37,113 bases of DNA from Betaproteobacteria bacterium (GTDB taxonomy: Bacteria; Pseudomonadota; Gammaproteobacteria; Burkholderiales; Rhodocyclaceae): positions 1-37,113 of the forward strand of contig WREK01000006.1 in NCBI GenBank assembly GCA_009779355.1. Direction: 5' to 3'. The translations under genes and the position numbers were made by a program. Below are positions 15,737 to 22,674 of this stretch, piece by piece; the first letter of the stretch is position 1; each line of letters starts with the position of its first letter. The notes under the pieces were generated by a model that did not search any database, had not been told where the DNA came from, and worked only from the letters and a program-made list of their open reading frames with translations.

Positions 15737-16965
15737 ACCGCGCCCGAGTCGTCGTCACCGGCATGGCCGGCATCAGCCCGGTCGGTAACAACTGGGTGGA
15801 TGTCGAACGCGCCCTGCGCGCCCGCAAGAACGCTGTCCGTCATATGGACGAGTGGGACGATATCGCCGGGCTCAATACCCGTCTCGGTGCGCCCGCCGCA
15901 CCGTTTGAACTGCCGGGGCACTATTCCCGCAAGCGCACCCGCAGCATGGGCCGTGTTGCCCTGGTAGCGTGCCTTGCCAGCGAGTGGGCGCTTGCCGATG
16001 CAGGCTTGCTCAACCATCCGGTGCTGACGTCGGGACGAACCGGCGTATCCTACGGCTCCTCGATCGGTGAGCCTGCCGCAGTCACTGATTTCGCACAACT
16101 TATCAAAAACCGCTCGCTCGACGGCCTCAACGCCAACAGTTACCTGCGGATGATGGCGCACACCGCACCGGTCAATATCGCCGTCTTTTTCGGGCTGACC
16201 GGCCGGGTCATCACCACATCGAGCGCCTGTACTTCTGGCAGCCAGGGCATCGGCTACGCCTATGAGGCCATCCGTTACGGCCACGCCGACGTGATGATCG
16301 CCGGTGGCTCTGAAGAACTGTGCCCGTCGGAAGCGGCGGTTTTTGACGCCCTGTTTGCCACCAGCACCCGCAACGACGCGCCCGCTTCGTCGCCGCGCCC
16401 ATACGACCGCGACCGCGACGGGCTGGTGATCGGCGAAGGCGCCGGCACGCTGATCCTCGAAGAGCTTGAGCATGCCCGCGCCCGCGGCGCCCGGATATAC
16501 GCCGAAATCGTCGGTTACGGAACCAACTGCGACGGCGCGCACGTTACCCAGCCGCGCGCCGAGACCATGACCATCGCTATCCGATTGGCACTCGCTGACG
16601 CCGACCTTCCGGCTGAGGCCATCGGTTACGTCAACGGCCACGGCACGGCCACCGAATTGGGCGACATCGCGGAAAGCATCGCTACGCATACTGTTTTCGG
16701 CGAGAAGATGCCCATTTCGTCGTTGAAGAGCTACATAGGGCATACTCTGGGCGCTGCTGGCGCTCTCGAAGCATGGATGACGGTCGAGATGATGCGATCC
16801 GGCTGGTTTGCGCCAACGCTGAACCTGAATCAGGTCGACCCGCGTTGCGCGCCGCTCGATTATGTGCGTGACGATGGATGCACACGCGATTGCGAATACA
16901 CGATGAGCAATAATTTTGCGTTTGGCGGCATCAACACATCATTGATCTTCAAACGATGGGATTGA
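15733..16965 (+). CDS. apeR: Second APE beta-ketoacyl-ACP synthase
   Basis: This 410-residue ketosynthase has an intact triad: Cys166 in SSACTSGSQGI, His303 in VNGHGTATELGD and His337 in KSYIGHTLGAAGALE. It is clearly different in sequence from the other ketosynthase. In the studied APE system this enzyme is a homodimer thought to act early in chain building. It ends the enzymatic part of the operon; the ATGA overlap links it to the ketoreductase. No truncation is seen. Confidence 0.9.
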   Translation: MNRARVVVTGMAGISPVGNNWVDVERALRARKNAVRHMDEWDDIAGLNTRLGAPAAPFELPGHYSRKRTRSMGRVALVACLASEWALADAGLLNHPVLTSGRTGVSYGSSIGEPAAVTDFAQLIKNRSLDGLNANSYLRMMAHTAPVNIAVFFGLTGRVITTSSACTSGSQGIGYAYEAIRYGHADVMIAGGSEELCPSEAAVFDALFATSTRNDAPASSPRPYDRDRDGLVIGEGAGTLILEELEHARARGARIYAEIVGYGTNCDGAHVTQPRAETMTIAIRLALADADLPAEAIGYVNGHGTATELGDIAESIATHTVFGEKMPISSLKSYIGHTLGAAGALEAWMTVEMMRSGWFAPTLNLNQVDPRCAPLDYVRDDGCTRDCEYTMSNNFAFGGINTSLIFKRWD

Positions 16966-17009
16966 TTTTGCCATCTCGTTTTTTCCCTACTGCTATGAAG
17001 GTGAGTTTT

Positions 17010-17471
17010 ATGAAAGTACCTGTAAAAACGGCTGGTTTTGCCGCCCTGTTTATTTCTTTGTCATTGTTTTGCACTGCTGCCGCCCAGGCGCGTAATGAGG
17101 CGGTCTTTTTTTCGATCCAGGATGCCATCAAATCGGATGAAACCAATTCGAAGATCCGTGATGACGTCAGGTTTTACTTTGGCAACCAACCGTATTCCGC
17201 CGTCGAGGCAGTGCTGTCTCAACGTTACGTTGCCTACAAGAAAGGCTCCATATTGGACAGTACCGAATTGGAAGCGTGCAACAAAACCTTTCTGGCGGCA
17301 TTGGCTCAATTTCAGGAACATGCCCGCAGGTTAGGCGGAAACGCCGTCACCAACATCGAAAGTTTTTATAAGAAAATAAGTTTTAAGAGTAACGATAAGT
17401 ACGAATGTCATGCCGGGCGTTCCCGAACCGGGGTCGTGCTGAGAGGCGATATCGTCAGACTGAATAAATAG
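17010..17471 (+). CDS. Small secreted protein of APE loci (often mislabelled 'excinuclease ATPase subunit')
   Basis: This 153-residue periplasmic or exported protein has a clear signal peptide (residues 1-27, MKVPVKTAGFAALF...AAQA). ATG 17010 has an AAGGTGAG site six bases upstream; the ATG at 16995 and the track start at 16956 are less likely. Two cysteines (LEACNK and KYECHAG) may form a disulfide. GGNAVTNIESFYKK resembles a small family that database entries call excinuclease ATPase subunit, but no ATPase motif is present. Its role is unknown. It ends at the operon terminator. Confidence 0.7.
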   Translation: MKVPVKTAGFAALFISLSLFCTAAAQARNEAVFFSIQDAIKSDETNSKIRDDVRFYFGNQPYSAVEAVLSQRYVAYKKGSILDSTELEACNKTFLAALAQFQEHARRLGGNAVTNIESFYKKISFKSNDKYECHAGRSRTGVVLRGDIVRLNK

Positions 17472-17490
17472 TTCAAAGTTTTGGATGAAA

Positions 17491-17526
17491 GGCAGGCATG
17501 GCCGAGTGCCATGCCTGTCTCTTTAT
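17491..17526 (+). terminator. Rho-independent terminator ending the APE operon
   Basis: A 12-bp stem, GGCAGGCATGGC (17491-17502) with GCCATGCCTGTC (17508-17519), has a 5-base loop and one G-T pair. It is followed by a T-rich tail TCTTTAT. It begins 20 bases after the stop of the small secreted protein gene, a fitting end for the operon. Confidence 0.8.
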
Positions 17527-17897
17527 CGTATGGATCTGGCGCTGAACACGCGTCGCGCGCAATCCCCGAAATGAGTGACGGGGTAAGCGAGGCAATGGTT
17601 TATGGAGCCGAAGGCTCCCCTGAACCGCATCGAGGAATCCTCGGCCTTCAGGCCGAGGTGACTCAAAAATGACAAACACCTAATTGAGAGTCTTGTCGGG
17701 AAAAGTGCCCGTGCTTGCGCTGTTTACAGCTCTGGCATGTTATAATTCCCTATTGTGAGATGTGAAATACTCTGAATGAAGGCGGGGTTTCTGCTTCGAG
17801 CAGGTAAAGGAAGCGAGACAAAAAAGCCACTCGTTATGCTCCGCCAGGTTTCACTCATTTGAGAGCTTTCAGCTTTTATTTTGGACAGGAGGGTATC
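17527..17897. other. Intergenic region with two hairpins
   Basis: No gene is supported; the ORF at 17481-17672 crosses the terminator and has no family match. Hairpins are at 17604-17618 (GGAGCC-GAA-GGCTCC) and 17639-17658 (CCTCGGCCTTCAGGCCGAGG). The right end leads to the AGGAGGG ribosome site (17887-17893) of the CsgG-like gene. Confidence 0.6.
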
Positions 17898-18725
17898 TTG
17901 AAAGAATTATTATCACTTCCGGGAATGTTTGCCGCGCTTTTGCTGGTAGGGGGTTGTGCCAGCATGGATATGGGTTCGGAGGCGGCAAAGACGACAGCAA
18001 CCGGTTCTGCCGCCGGAGCCAACGCACAGGGAGAAAATCCCGTACTCGAAAAATGCGACAAAACATTTGGCACCGCAGAGGTCATTGAGGATCCCGATTC
18101 CGATTGGTACTGGGTACTCGACAGGTACAAACTGAAATCGACCGCGCCGGTGCTCAAATTGCTAGCGCAGCAATCCAACTGCTTCGTGATCGTCGAACGT
18201 GGCAACAAAGGCATGAGAAGCATGATGCGGGAACGCTCATTGGATCAATCCGGCGAACTGCGGAAAAGTTCCAACTTCGGCAAAGGGCAAATGGTGTCCG
18301 CCGATTTCGCGATAAATCCTTCAATCATCTTTAGCGACAAAAATGCGGGTAGCATAGGAGGGAACATTGCTGGCCTGCTTGGGAGCGGTACAGGCCGTAC
18401 GCTCGCCGGTCTGGCAGGCAACGCCAGTTTCAAGGAAGCCAGTACCATGTTGACGTTGGTTGACAACCGCTCCAGCGTACAGCTTGCTGCCGCTGAAGGT
18501 AGCGCCCGCAATACCGACTTTGGCGCGTTAAGCGTTATCTTCGGCAGGGATGCCGGTGGAAGCCTCGGCGGCTACTCGAAAACTGCTGAAGGCAAAGTGA
18601 TCGCTGCCGCGCTTACCGACTCCTTCAACAACCTCGTCAAAGCGTTGCGCAACTACAAGATGCAAAACGTCAAAGGTGGCCTGGGAACCGGGAACAGTGG
18701 CAGTTTGCAAGTGCAGCCGGATTAA
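17898..18725 (+). CDS. CsgG/HfaB-like lipoprotein
   Basis: This 275-residue lipoprotein starts at TTG 17898, supported by AGGAGGG just upstream and by the resulting signal peptide, whose lipobox LLLVGGC puts the lipidated Cys at position 20. The track start at 17859 would add 13 residues before this. The body has a CsgG-like pattern: CFVIVERGNKGMRSMMRER, followed by a GQMVSADFAINPSI strand. CsgG proteins form outer-membrane export pores, so this could be an envelope export component. The match is by motif style only; a different lipoprotein family is possible. It is transcribed after the APE terminator and before vgrG, so it may be an independent gene. Confidence 0.6.
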   Translation: MKELLSLPGMFAALLLVGGCASMDMGSEAAKTTATGSAAGANAQGENPVLEKCDKTFGTAEVIEDPDSDWYWVLDRYKLKSTAPVLKLLAQQSNCFVIVERGNKGMRSMMRERSLDQSGELRKSSNFGKGQMVSADFAINPSIIFSDKNAGSIGGNIAGLLGSGTGRTLAGLAGNASFKEASTMLTLVDNRSSVQLAAAEGSARNTDFGALSVIFGRDAGGSLGGYSKTAEGKVIAAALTDSFNNLVKALRNYKMQNVKGGLGTGNSGSLQVQPD

Positions 18726-18775
18726 GGCAGTTTTCGCATAATCGCGTATTCGCATATTCGTGTAATCACACACAT

Positions 18776-18826
18776 AATCAGGGACAGACCCAAATTACCA
18801 AGGGTAATTTGGGTCTGTCCCTGATT
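18776..18826. repeat. Perfect 24-bp inverted repeat hairpin
   Basis: Arms 18776-18799 (starting AATCAGGGACAGACCC) and 18803-18826 are exact reverse complements around a 3-base AAG loop. It is 50 bases after the CsgG-like gene and could act as a terminator-like hairpin, but the symmetric arms without a U-tract fit a dispersed MITE-like unit better. Shorter TGTCCCC-containing hairpins recur at about 22459 and 22574. Confidence 0.85.
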
Positions 18827-18866
18827 GCAATTTCCAGTTATACAACCATGTTTAATGCCGATTACA

Positions 18867-18932
18867 CTTTGACGAATCTGGATGAAATATGATGAAATCC
18901 GTACCTATTTGCCTTGGCAGAGCGAAGCAACA
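18867..18932 (+). promoter_or_regulatory. Conserved leader of the vgrG genes, copy A
   Basis: The 66 bases before vgrG1 contain TTGACGAATCTGGATGAAAT and continue ATGATGAAATCCG. The same leader stands before vgrG2 (copy C, about 22610-22674) and as an orphan (copy B, 22485-22532). The shared part suggests duplication together with the genes, and maybe a common control signal. TTGAC and TATGAT are 13 bases apart, too short for a normal sigma-70 promoter, so the function is open. Confidence 0.5.
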
Positions 18933-21059
18933 ATGAACCGCGATTTGATAGCGCACACCCCTTTGGGGGAAGCTTGGTGGGCGGTGAGCATGACTGGCCA
19001 CGAGGCGTTGGGGGAACTCTACGAATTCCGTGTAGGGCTGAAATCGGACGACCCGGACATTGACACCCAGTCACTGCTGGGGGAAGTGGCGGCGGTCGAA
19101 CTCATCGCGCAAGGGGGGCTTTCGCGTTACTTTTCCGGGCAGATCGTCAAGGTTTCGGCCCTTGGCCTGAGTGGCCGCCACTGGGCGTACGAAGTGACGC
19201 TGGCCCCGAAACTGTGGCTCGCGACCCGGCGCTCGGACTATCGGATCTGGCAGCAGCAGAGCGTGCGCGAGATTGCCAATGCGGTATTGCAAGCGAACGC
19301 GCTACGTTGCGAATGGCAGCTTAAGAACACCTACAAGACATGGGAATACCTGGTTCAGTATGGGGAGACCGACTTTGCCTTCCTGTCGCGCCTGTTCGAG
19401 CGCGAAGGCATCTATTACTGGTTCGAGCACGGGCTGGACGGGGAAAAGATGGTTCTCGGGGATCACTTCTCCATCCACGAAGCGTTTGGCGGATACAAGC
19501 AAATTCCCTTCTACATGCCGGGTTCCGAGGGGGTGTCTGATGAAGACCACTACGATGGCTGGGCCGCCTCGCGCGAACCGGAACCGGGCCGCTTCAAGCA
19601 CACGGACTACGATTTCCAGCATCCATCGCTGGACTTGACCACTGAATACAGCGACCCGCGCGGGCATCTGTTCGACCAATGCGAAATCTACGCCTACCCA
19701 GGCGGCTACACCGAGACATCCGACGGCAAGGCGTACGCCACGACAAGGCGCGAAGCCCTGCAAAAGGAGCAGGACGTCACCGAGCTAGAAGGCTCCGTGC
19801 GGGGGGCAATGCCCGGTTACAGCTTTACGCTCTACAACCATCCGCGCGCGGATCAGAACCGTGACTACCTGATCACGCGTGCGCGCTACGAAGTGCGCAT
19901 CCACGACTACGAAACCACGCCGGATGCCAACGAGCAGACCTGCCGGATGCGCATTGGGGCCATCCCGGCGGATCGGCAGTTCCGTCCCGGCGCCTGGACG
20001 CCGAAGCCGTGCGTGCGCGGCCCGGAAACGGCGGTGGTGGTAGGCCCCGAGGGCAGCGAGATCCACACTGACCAATACGGGCGGGTAAAAGTGCACTTTC
20101 CCTGGGATCGCTACGGGGCGCGTGACGGTTCCGACACGTGCTGGATACGGGTTTCCACGACTTGGGCGGGCAGGGGTTTTGGGGCGATCTCGATCCCGCG
20201 CGTCGGGCACGAAGTCATCATCGACTACGAGCATGGCAACCCGGATCGGCCCATCATCATCGGGCAGGTCTATAACGCCGAGGAGATGCCGCCCTGGGAA
20301 CTGCCTGCGAACAAAACCCAGTCGGGCGTCCTGAGCCGCTCCAGCATACTGGGTTCGCCTGACAACGCCAATGCGCTACGGTTCGATGACGCCAAGGGCA
20401 ATGAACAGGTCTGGCTGCATGCCGAACGCAACCAGGACATTGAAGTCGAAGCCGATGAGACGCACTGGGTCGGCAAAGACCGTACAAAGACCATCGACGG
20501 AAACGAAACGACTACCGTTCACAAGAACCGTACTGAGACCGTCGACGGCAACGAAACGATCACCATCCACCAGGATCGCACGAAAACGGTTGATGGCACC
20601 GAGACCAGCAAGATCAAGAAGAACAAGGCTGAAACCATCATGCTTGCCTCGGTACAAAGTGTCGGCGCTGCGCGGATGGACAACGTCGGCCTCGCCTACA
20701 ACCTGAACGTCGGCGCGGCGCAGGTCAACATCATCGGTGGCCTTTACAGCCTGGACGTCGGGCGGAAAATGATAACCATTGTTGGTAATGCTCAGGAAAC
20801 TATCGTCCAGAAAGGGGATCAGGAGGTTACCGTCCAGCAAGGGAACCAAAAGATTACCGTCGTGAGCGGAAAACAGACGACCTATGCCGCCAGGAAGATC
20901 CGGTTTGAGGCAGGCGATGAGGATATTACGCTGGTCTGTGGTGACGCCAATATCGTAGTCGCTCCGGATTCGATTGTCCTGAAAGCAGGGGGGGCTGAGG
21001 TGATGATCAACAAAGCGGGCGTTACAGTGAACGGCACCAAGATCCTTTTGAGTGGCTGA
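18933..21059 (+). CDS. vgrG: VgrG spike protein 1 (T6SS TssI)
   Basis: This 708-residue protein is a VgrG trimer subunit, the spike at the tip of the T6SS tube. The N-terminal gp27-like part opens MNRDLIAHTPLGEAWW; the gp5-like region includes GPEGSEIHTDQYGRVKVHFP and ISIPRVGHEVIIDYEHGNPD. A C-terminal beta-helix follows from about residue 500, with repeats such as TKTIDGNET and TETVDGNET. ATG 18933 is chosen because all three VgrG copies begin there; the track start at 18882 lies in the leader. Its C-terminal ~240 residues differ from those of copies 2 and 3, so it may carry different cargo. No T6SS structural gene is nearby. Confidence 0.93.
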   Translation: MNRDLIAHTPLGEAWWAVSMTGHEALGELYEFRVGLKSDDPDIDTQSLLGEVAAVELIAQGGLSRYFSGQIVKVSALGLSGRHWAYEVTLAPKLWLATRRSDYRIWQQQSVREIANAVLQANALRCEWQLKNTYKTWEYLVQYGETDFAFLSRLFEREGIYYWFEHGLDGEKMVLGDHFSIHEAFGGYKQIPFYMPGSEGVSDEDHYDGWAASREPEPGRFKHTDYDFQHPSLDLTTEYSDPRGHLFDQCEIYAYPGGYTETSDGKAYATTRREALQKEQDVTELEGSVRGAMPGYSFTLYNHPRADQNRDYLITRARYEVRIHDYETTPDANEQTCRMRIGAIPADRQFRPGAWTPKPCVRGPETAVVVGPEGSEIHTDQYGRVKVHFPWDRYGARDGSDTCWIRVSTTWAGRGFGAISIPRVGHEVIIDYEHGNPDRPIIIGQVYNAEEMPPWELPANKTQSGVLSRSSILGSPDNANALRFDDAKGNEQVWLHAERNQDIEVEADETHWVGKDRTKTIDGNETTTVHKNRTETVDGNETITIHQDRTKTVDGTETSKIKKNKAETIMLASVQSVGAARMDNVGLAYNLNVGAAQVNIIGGLYSLDVGRKMITIVGNAQETIVQKGDQEVTVQQGNQKITVVSGKQTTYAARKIRFEAGDEDITLVCGDANIVVAPDSIVLKAGGAEVMINKAGVTVNGTKILLSG

Positions 21060-21147
21060 ACGGTACCGTATGCCGATGGCTCCAGCCTAGCCCGCTGTCG
21101 CGAAGACCCGGAACCCGGTAGAAAAACGGATTGTCGTGCGCCTGGTT

Positions 21148-22428
21148 TTACCGTCGCGCCGGCGACCGGACGTCGATGATCTCCGCGCCTTTTTTGTGGC
21201 GCTCCAGATGCGCTGCTGCGAGCCAGCGTAAATCATGTGGCGATTCGCGCAACAGCGCCCGCAAATCGAGCTCGTTTACCGGGTGCCCCAGCAACACCTG
21301 TTTTCCAACGGGAAGCGGTGGCTCCGCTCCCACAACAGCCTTGGCGTTGGGCATGGGCAAGCCGAGGTCGATGTCATCGGTTTTCCATTCATTTTCATCC
21401 AGCACTTCATCATCATCGTCTCTGTCTTCGTCGAACAGTTCCAGCGGGCTGTTTTCGATGTTTATGCCGGTCAGCGATGACCATACCCATCCTGCATAAC
21501 GCGCGCAGCTTGGGACGTTCAGGTATTGGCGTACCCTGGGCAGCCATGCCGGATCGCCATGATGGAGGATAAGCAGCAGAACTTGACGGGAGGGCAAAAA
21601 ATCCAGCAGATCCTCGATTTCCTCACTACCTGGAGGTGACGCAATGCCCAGATAACGAATCCAGCGTTCTATCCGGCTTGGGGCCTGGGTGAGTGGGTCG
21701 ACGCGCAAGCCTTCGCTGGAACCGAACTCGCTCACAGCCTTGTGCAGCAATGGCAAACCTTTGAGATCGCCAGTACGCAGGAGCGCGATAGCGGCTTCTG
21801 CTGCAACCGTTGTTTCACTGTCTTTCAGAAGGTCTGTGACCCGTTCCGTTTGGCGAAGGCGGAAACTGGCGCGACAAGCTGCCGCACGGACGAACGCACT
21901 CGGATGTTCGAGCGCTAACGTCAATTGGGATGAAAGTGATTTGTCGGAGTCCTCGAAGAAGCCATCGCCGCGGGCAAGCACCCGCCATGCTGCGACCTGA
22001 CAAAGCTCATCATCAGAATGCCCCCACTTTTTGACGAGTTCGAGCTTGCGTTCCTGTGTTTGCCATAATGCTGCACCGATCAATGCGCGCAAATAGGTTG
22101 CGGGTTTGTCCTGCAACATCGACCATACCGGATCCAGTTGTTTTTCATACCCACGTTCAAGACCCAGCGTGGCGCAAACGAAAAGTTCTCCGTCTCTTTT
22201 CCAGTCGTCGAGCACTTCAATCGCCAACTCCCAACCCGCTTTCCCCGCCACGCGTACGCCTTCCAGATGGGCTTCGAGTGCGTTGTCGAAAAGAAGCTGC
22301 GCTTGCCAGTTGAGTATCGGCGAATGAGCGAACAAGTCGCGACGTTTCCAGTAAAACGCCGCATCGGTAATATGCTGTTCGACCAAGGGAGAAATGATTG
22401 CTCGCGAGAATTCGTCTATGACATTCAT
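21148..22428 (-). CDS. HEAT-repeat-like TIGR02270-family protein
   Basis: This 426-residue protein is convergent to vgrG1. It matches the TIGR02270 family, typical of T6SS cargo islands: a helical N-terminal half with repeated A-rich helices (LALEHPSAFVRAAACRASF, TVAAEAAIALLRTGD). A low-complexity acidic stretch, DEDRDDDDEVLDENE, lies around residue 333. It may be an adaptor for VgrG loading or an accessory protein; the role is not established. ATG 22428 has no clear ribosome site. The region between its stop and vgrG1's stop (88 bases) has no clear terminator. Confidence 0.78.
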   Translation of the reverse strand: MNVIDEFSRAIISPLVEQHITDAAFYWKRRDLFAHSPILNWQAQLLFDNALEAHLEGVRVAGKAGWELAIEVLDDWKRDGELFVCATLGLERGYEKQLDPVWSMLQDKPATYLRALIGAALWQTQERKLELVKKWGHSDDELCQVAAWRVLARGDGFFEDSDKSLSSQLTLALEHPSAFVRAAACRASFRLRQTERVTDLLKDSETTVAAEAAIALLRTGDLKGLPLLHKAVSEFGSSEGLRVDPLTQAPSRIERWIRYLGIASPPGSEEIEDLLDFLPSRQVLLLILHHGDPAWLPRVRQYLNVPSCARYAGWVWSSLTGINIENSPLELFDEDRDDDDEVLDENEWKTDDIDLGLPMPNAKAVVGAEPPLPVGKQVLLGHPVNELDLRALLRESPHDLRWLAAAHLERHKKGAEIIDVRSPARR

Positions 22429-22674
22429 ATTGGAATGGTACGGCGTAATGAATTAGAGCCTGTCCCCGATTATACCGGATTATTCTTTGACGAATCTGGA
22501 TGAAATATGATGAAATTCATTTCCATTTGTCTATTGCACAAAAACAATCGTGCTCAGATCGCAATCGCAGAATCGGGGGCTGTCCCCGGTCATGGATATG
22601 CCAAAAGATATTGACAAATTTGTATGAAATATGATGGAATCCGTCTCTGTTTGCCTTGACAAAGCGAAGCGACC
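22429..22674. other. Gap with an orphan vgrG leader (copy B) and the vgrG2 leader (copy C)
   Basis: No gene is visible. Copy B (22485-22532) keeps TTGACGAATCTGGATGAAAT nearly identical to copy A but has no vgrG after it. Copy C (about 22610-22674) is a diverged version (TTGACAAATTTGTATGAAAT) right before vgrG2. Two TGTCCCC hairpin fragments (about 22459 and 22574) lie around copy B. The layout suggests a lost or recombined vgrG copy. Confidence 0.6.

Noticed and set aside
17481-17672. 63-residue + ORF after the APE operon
   Set aside because: It spans the terminator hairpin and two other hairpins and shows no domain.
18867-18900. Sigma-70 promoter in the vgrG leader
   Set aside because: The TTGAC and TATGAT boxes are only 13 bases apart, too short for a normal promoter.
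20376-20849. 157-residue minus ORF in vgrG1
   Set aside because: It mirrors the VgrG beta-helix repeats on the other strand and has no independent support.
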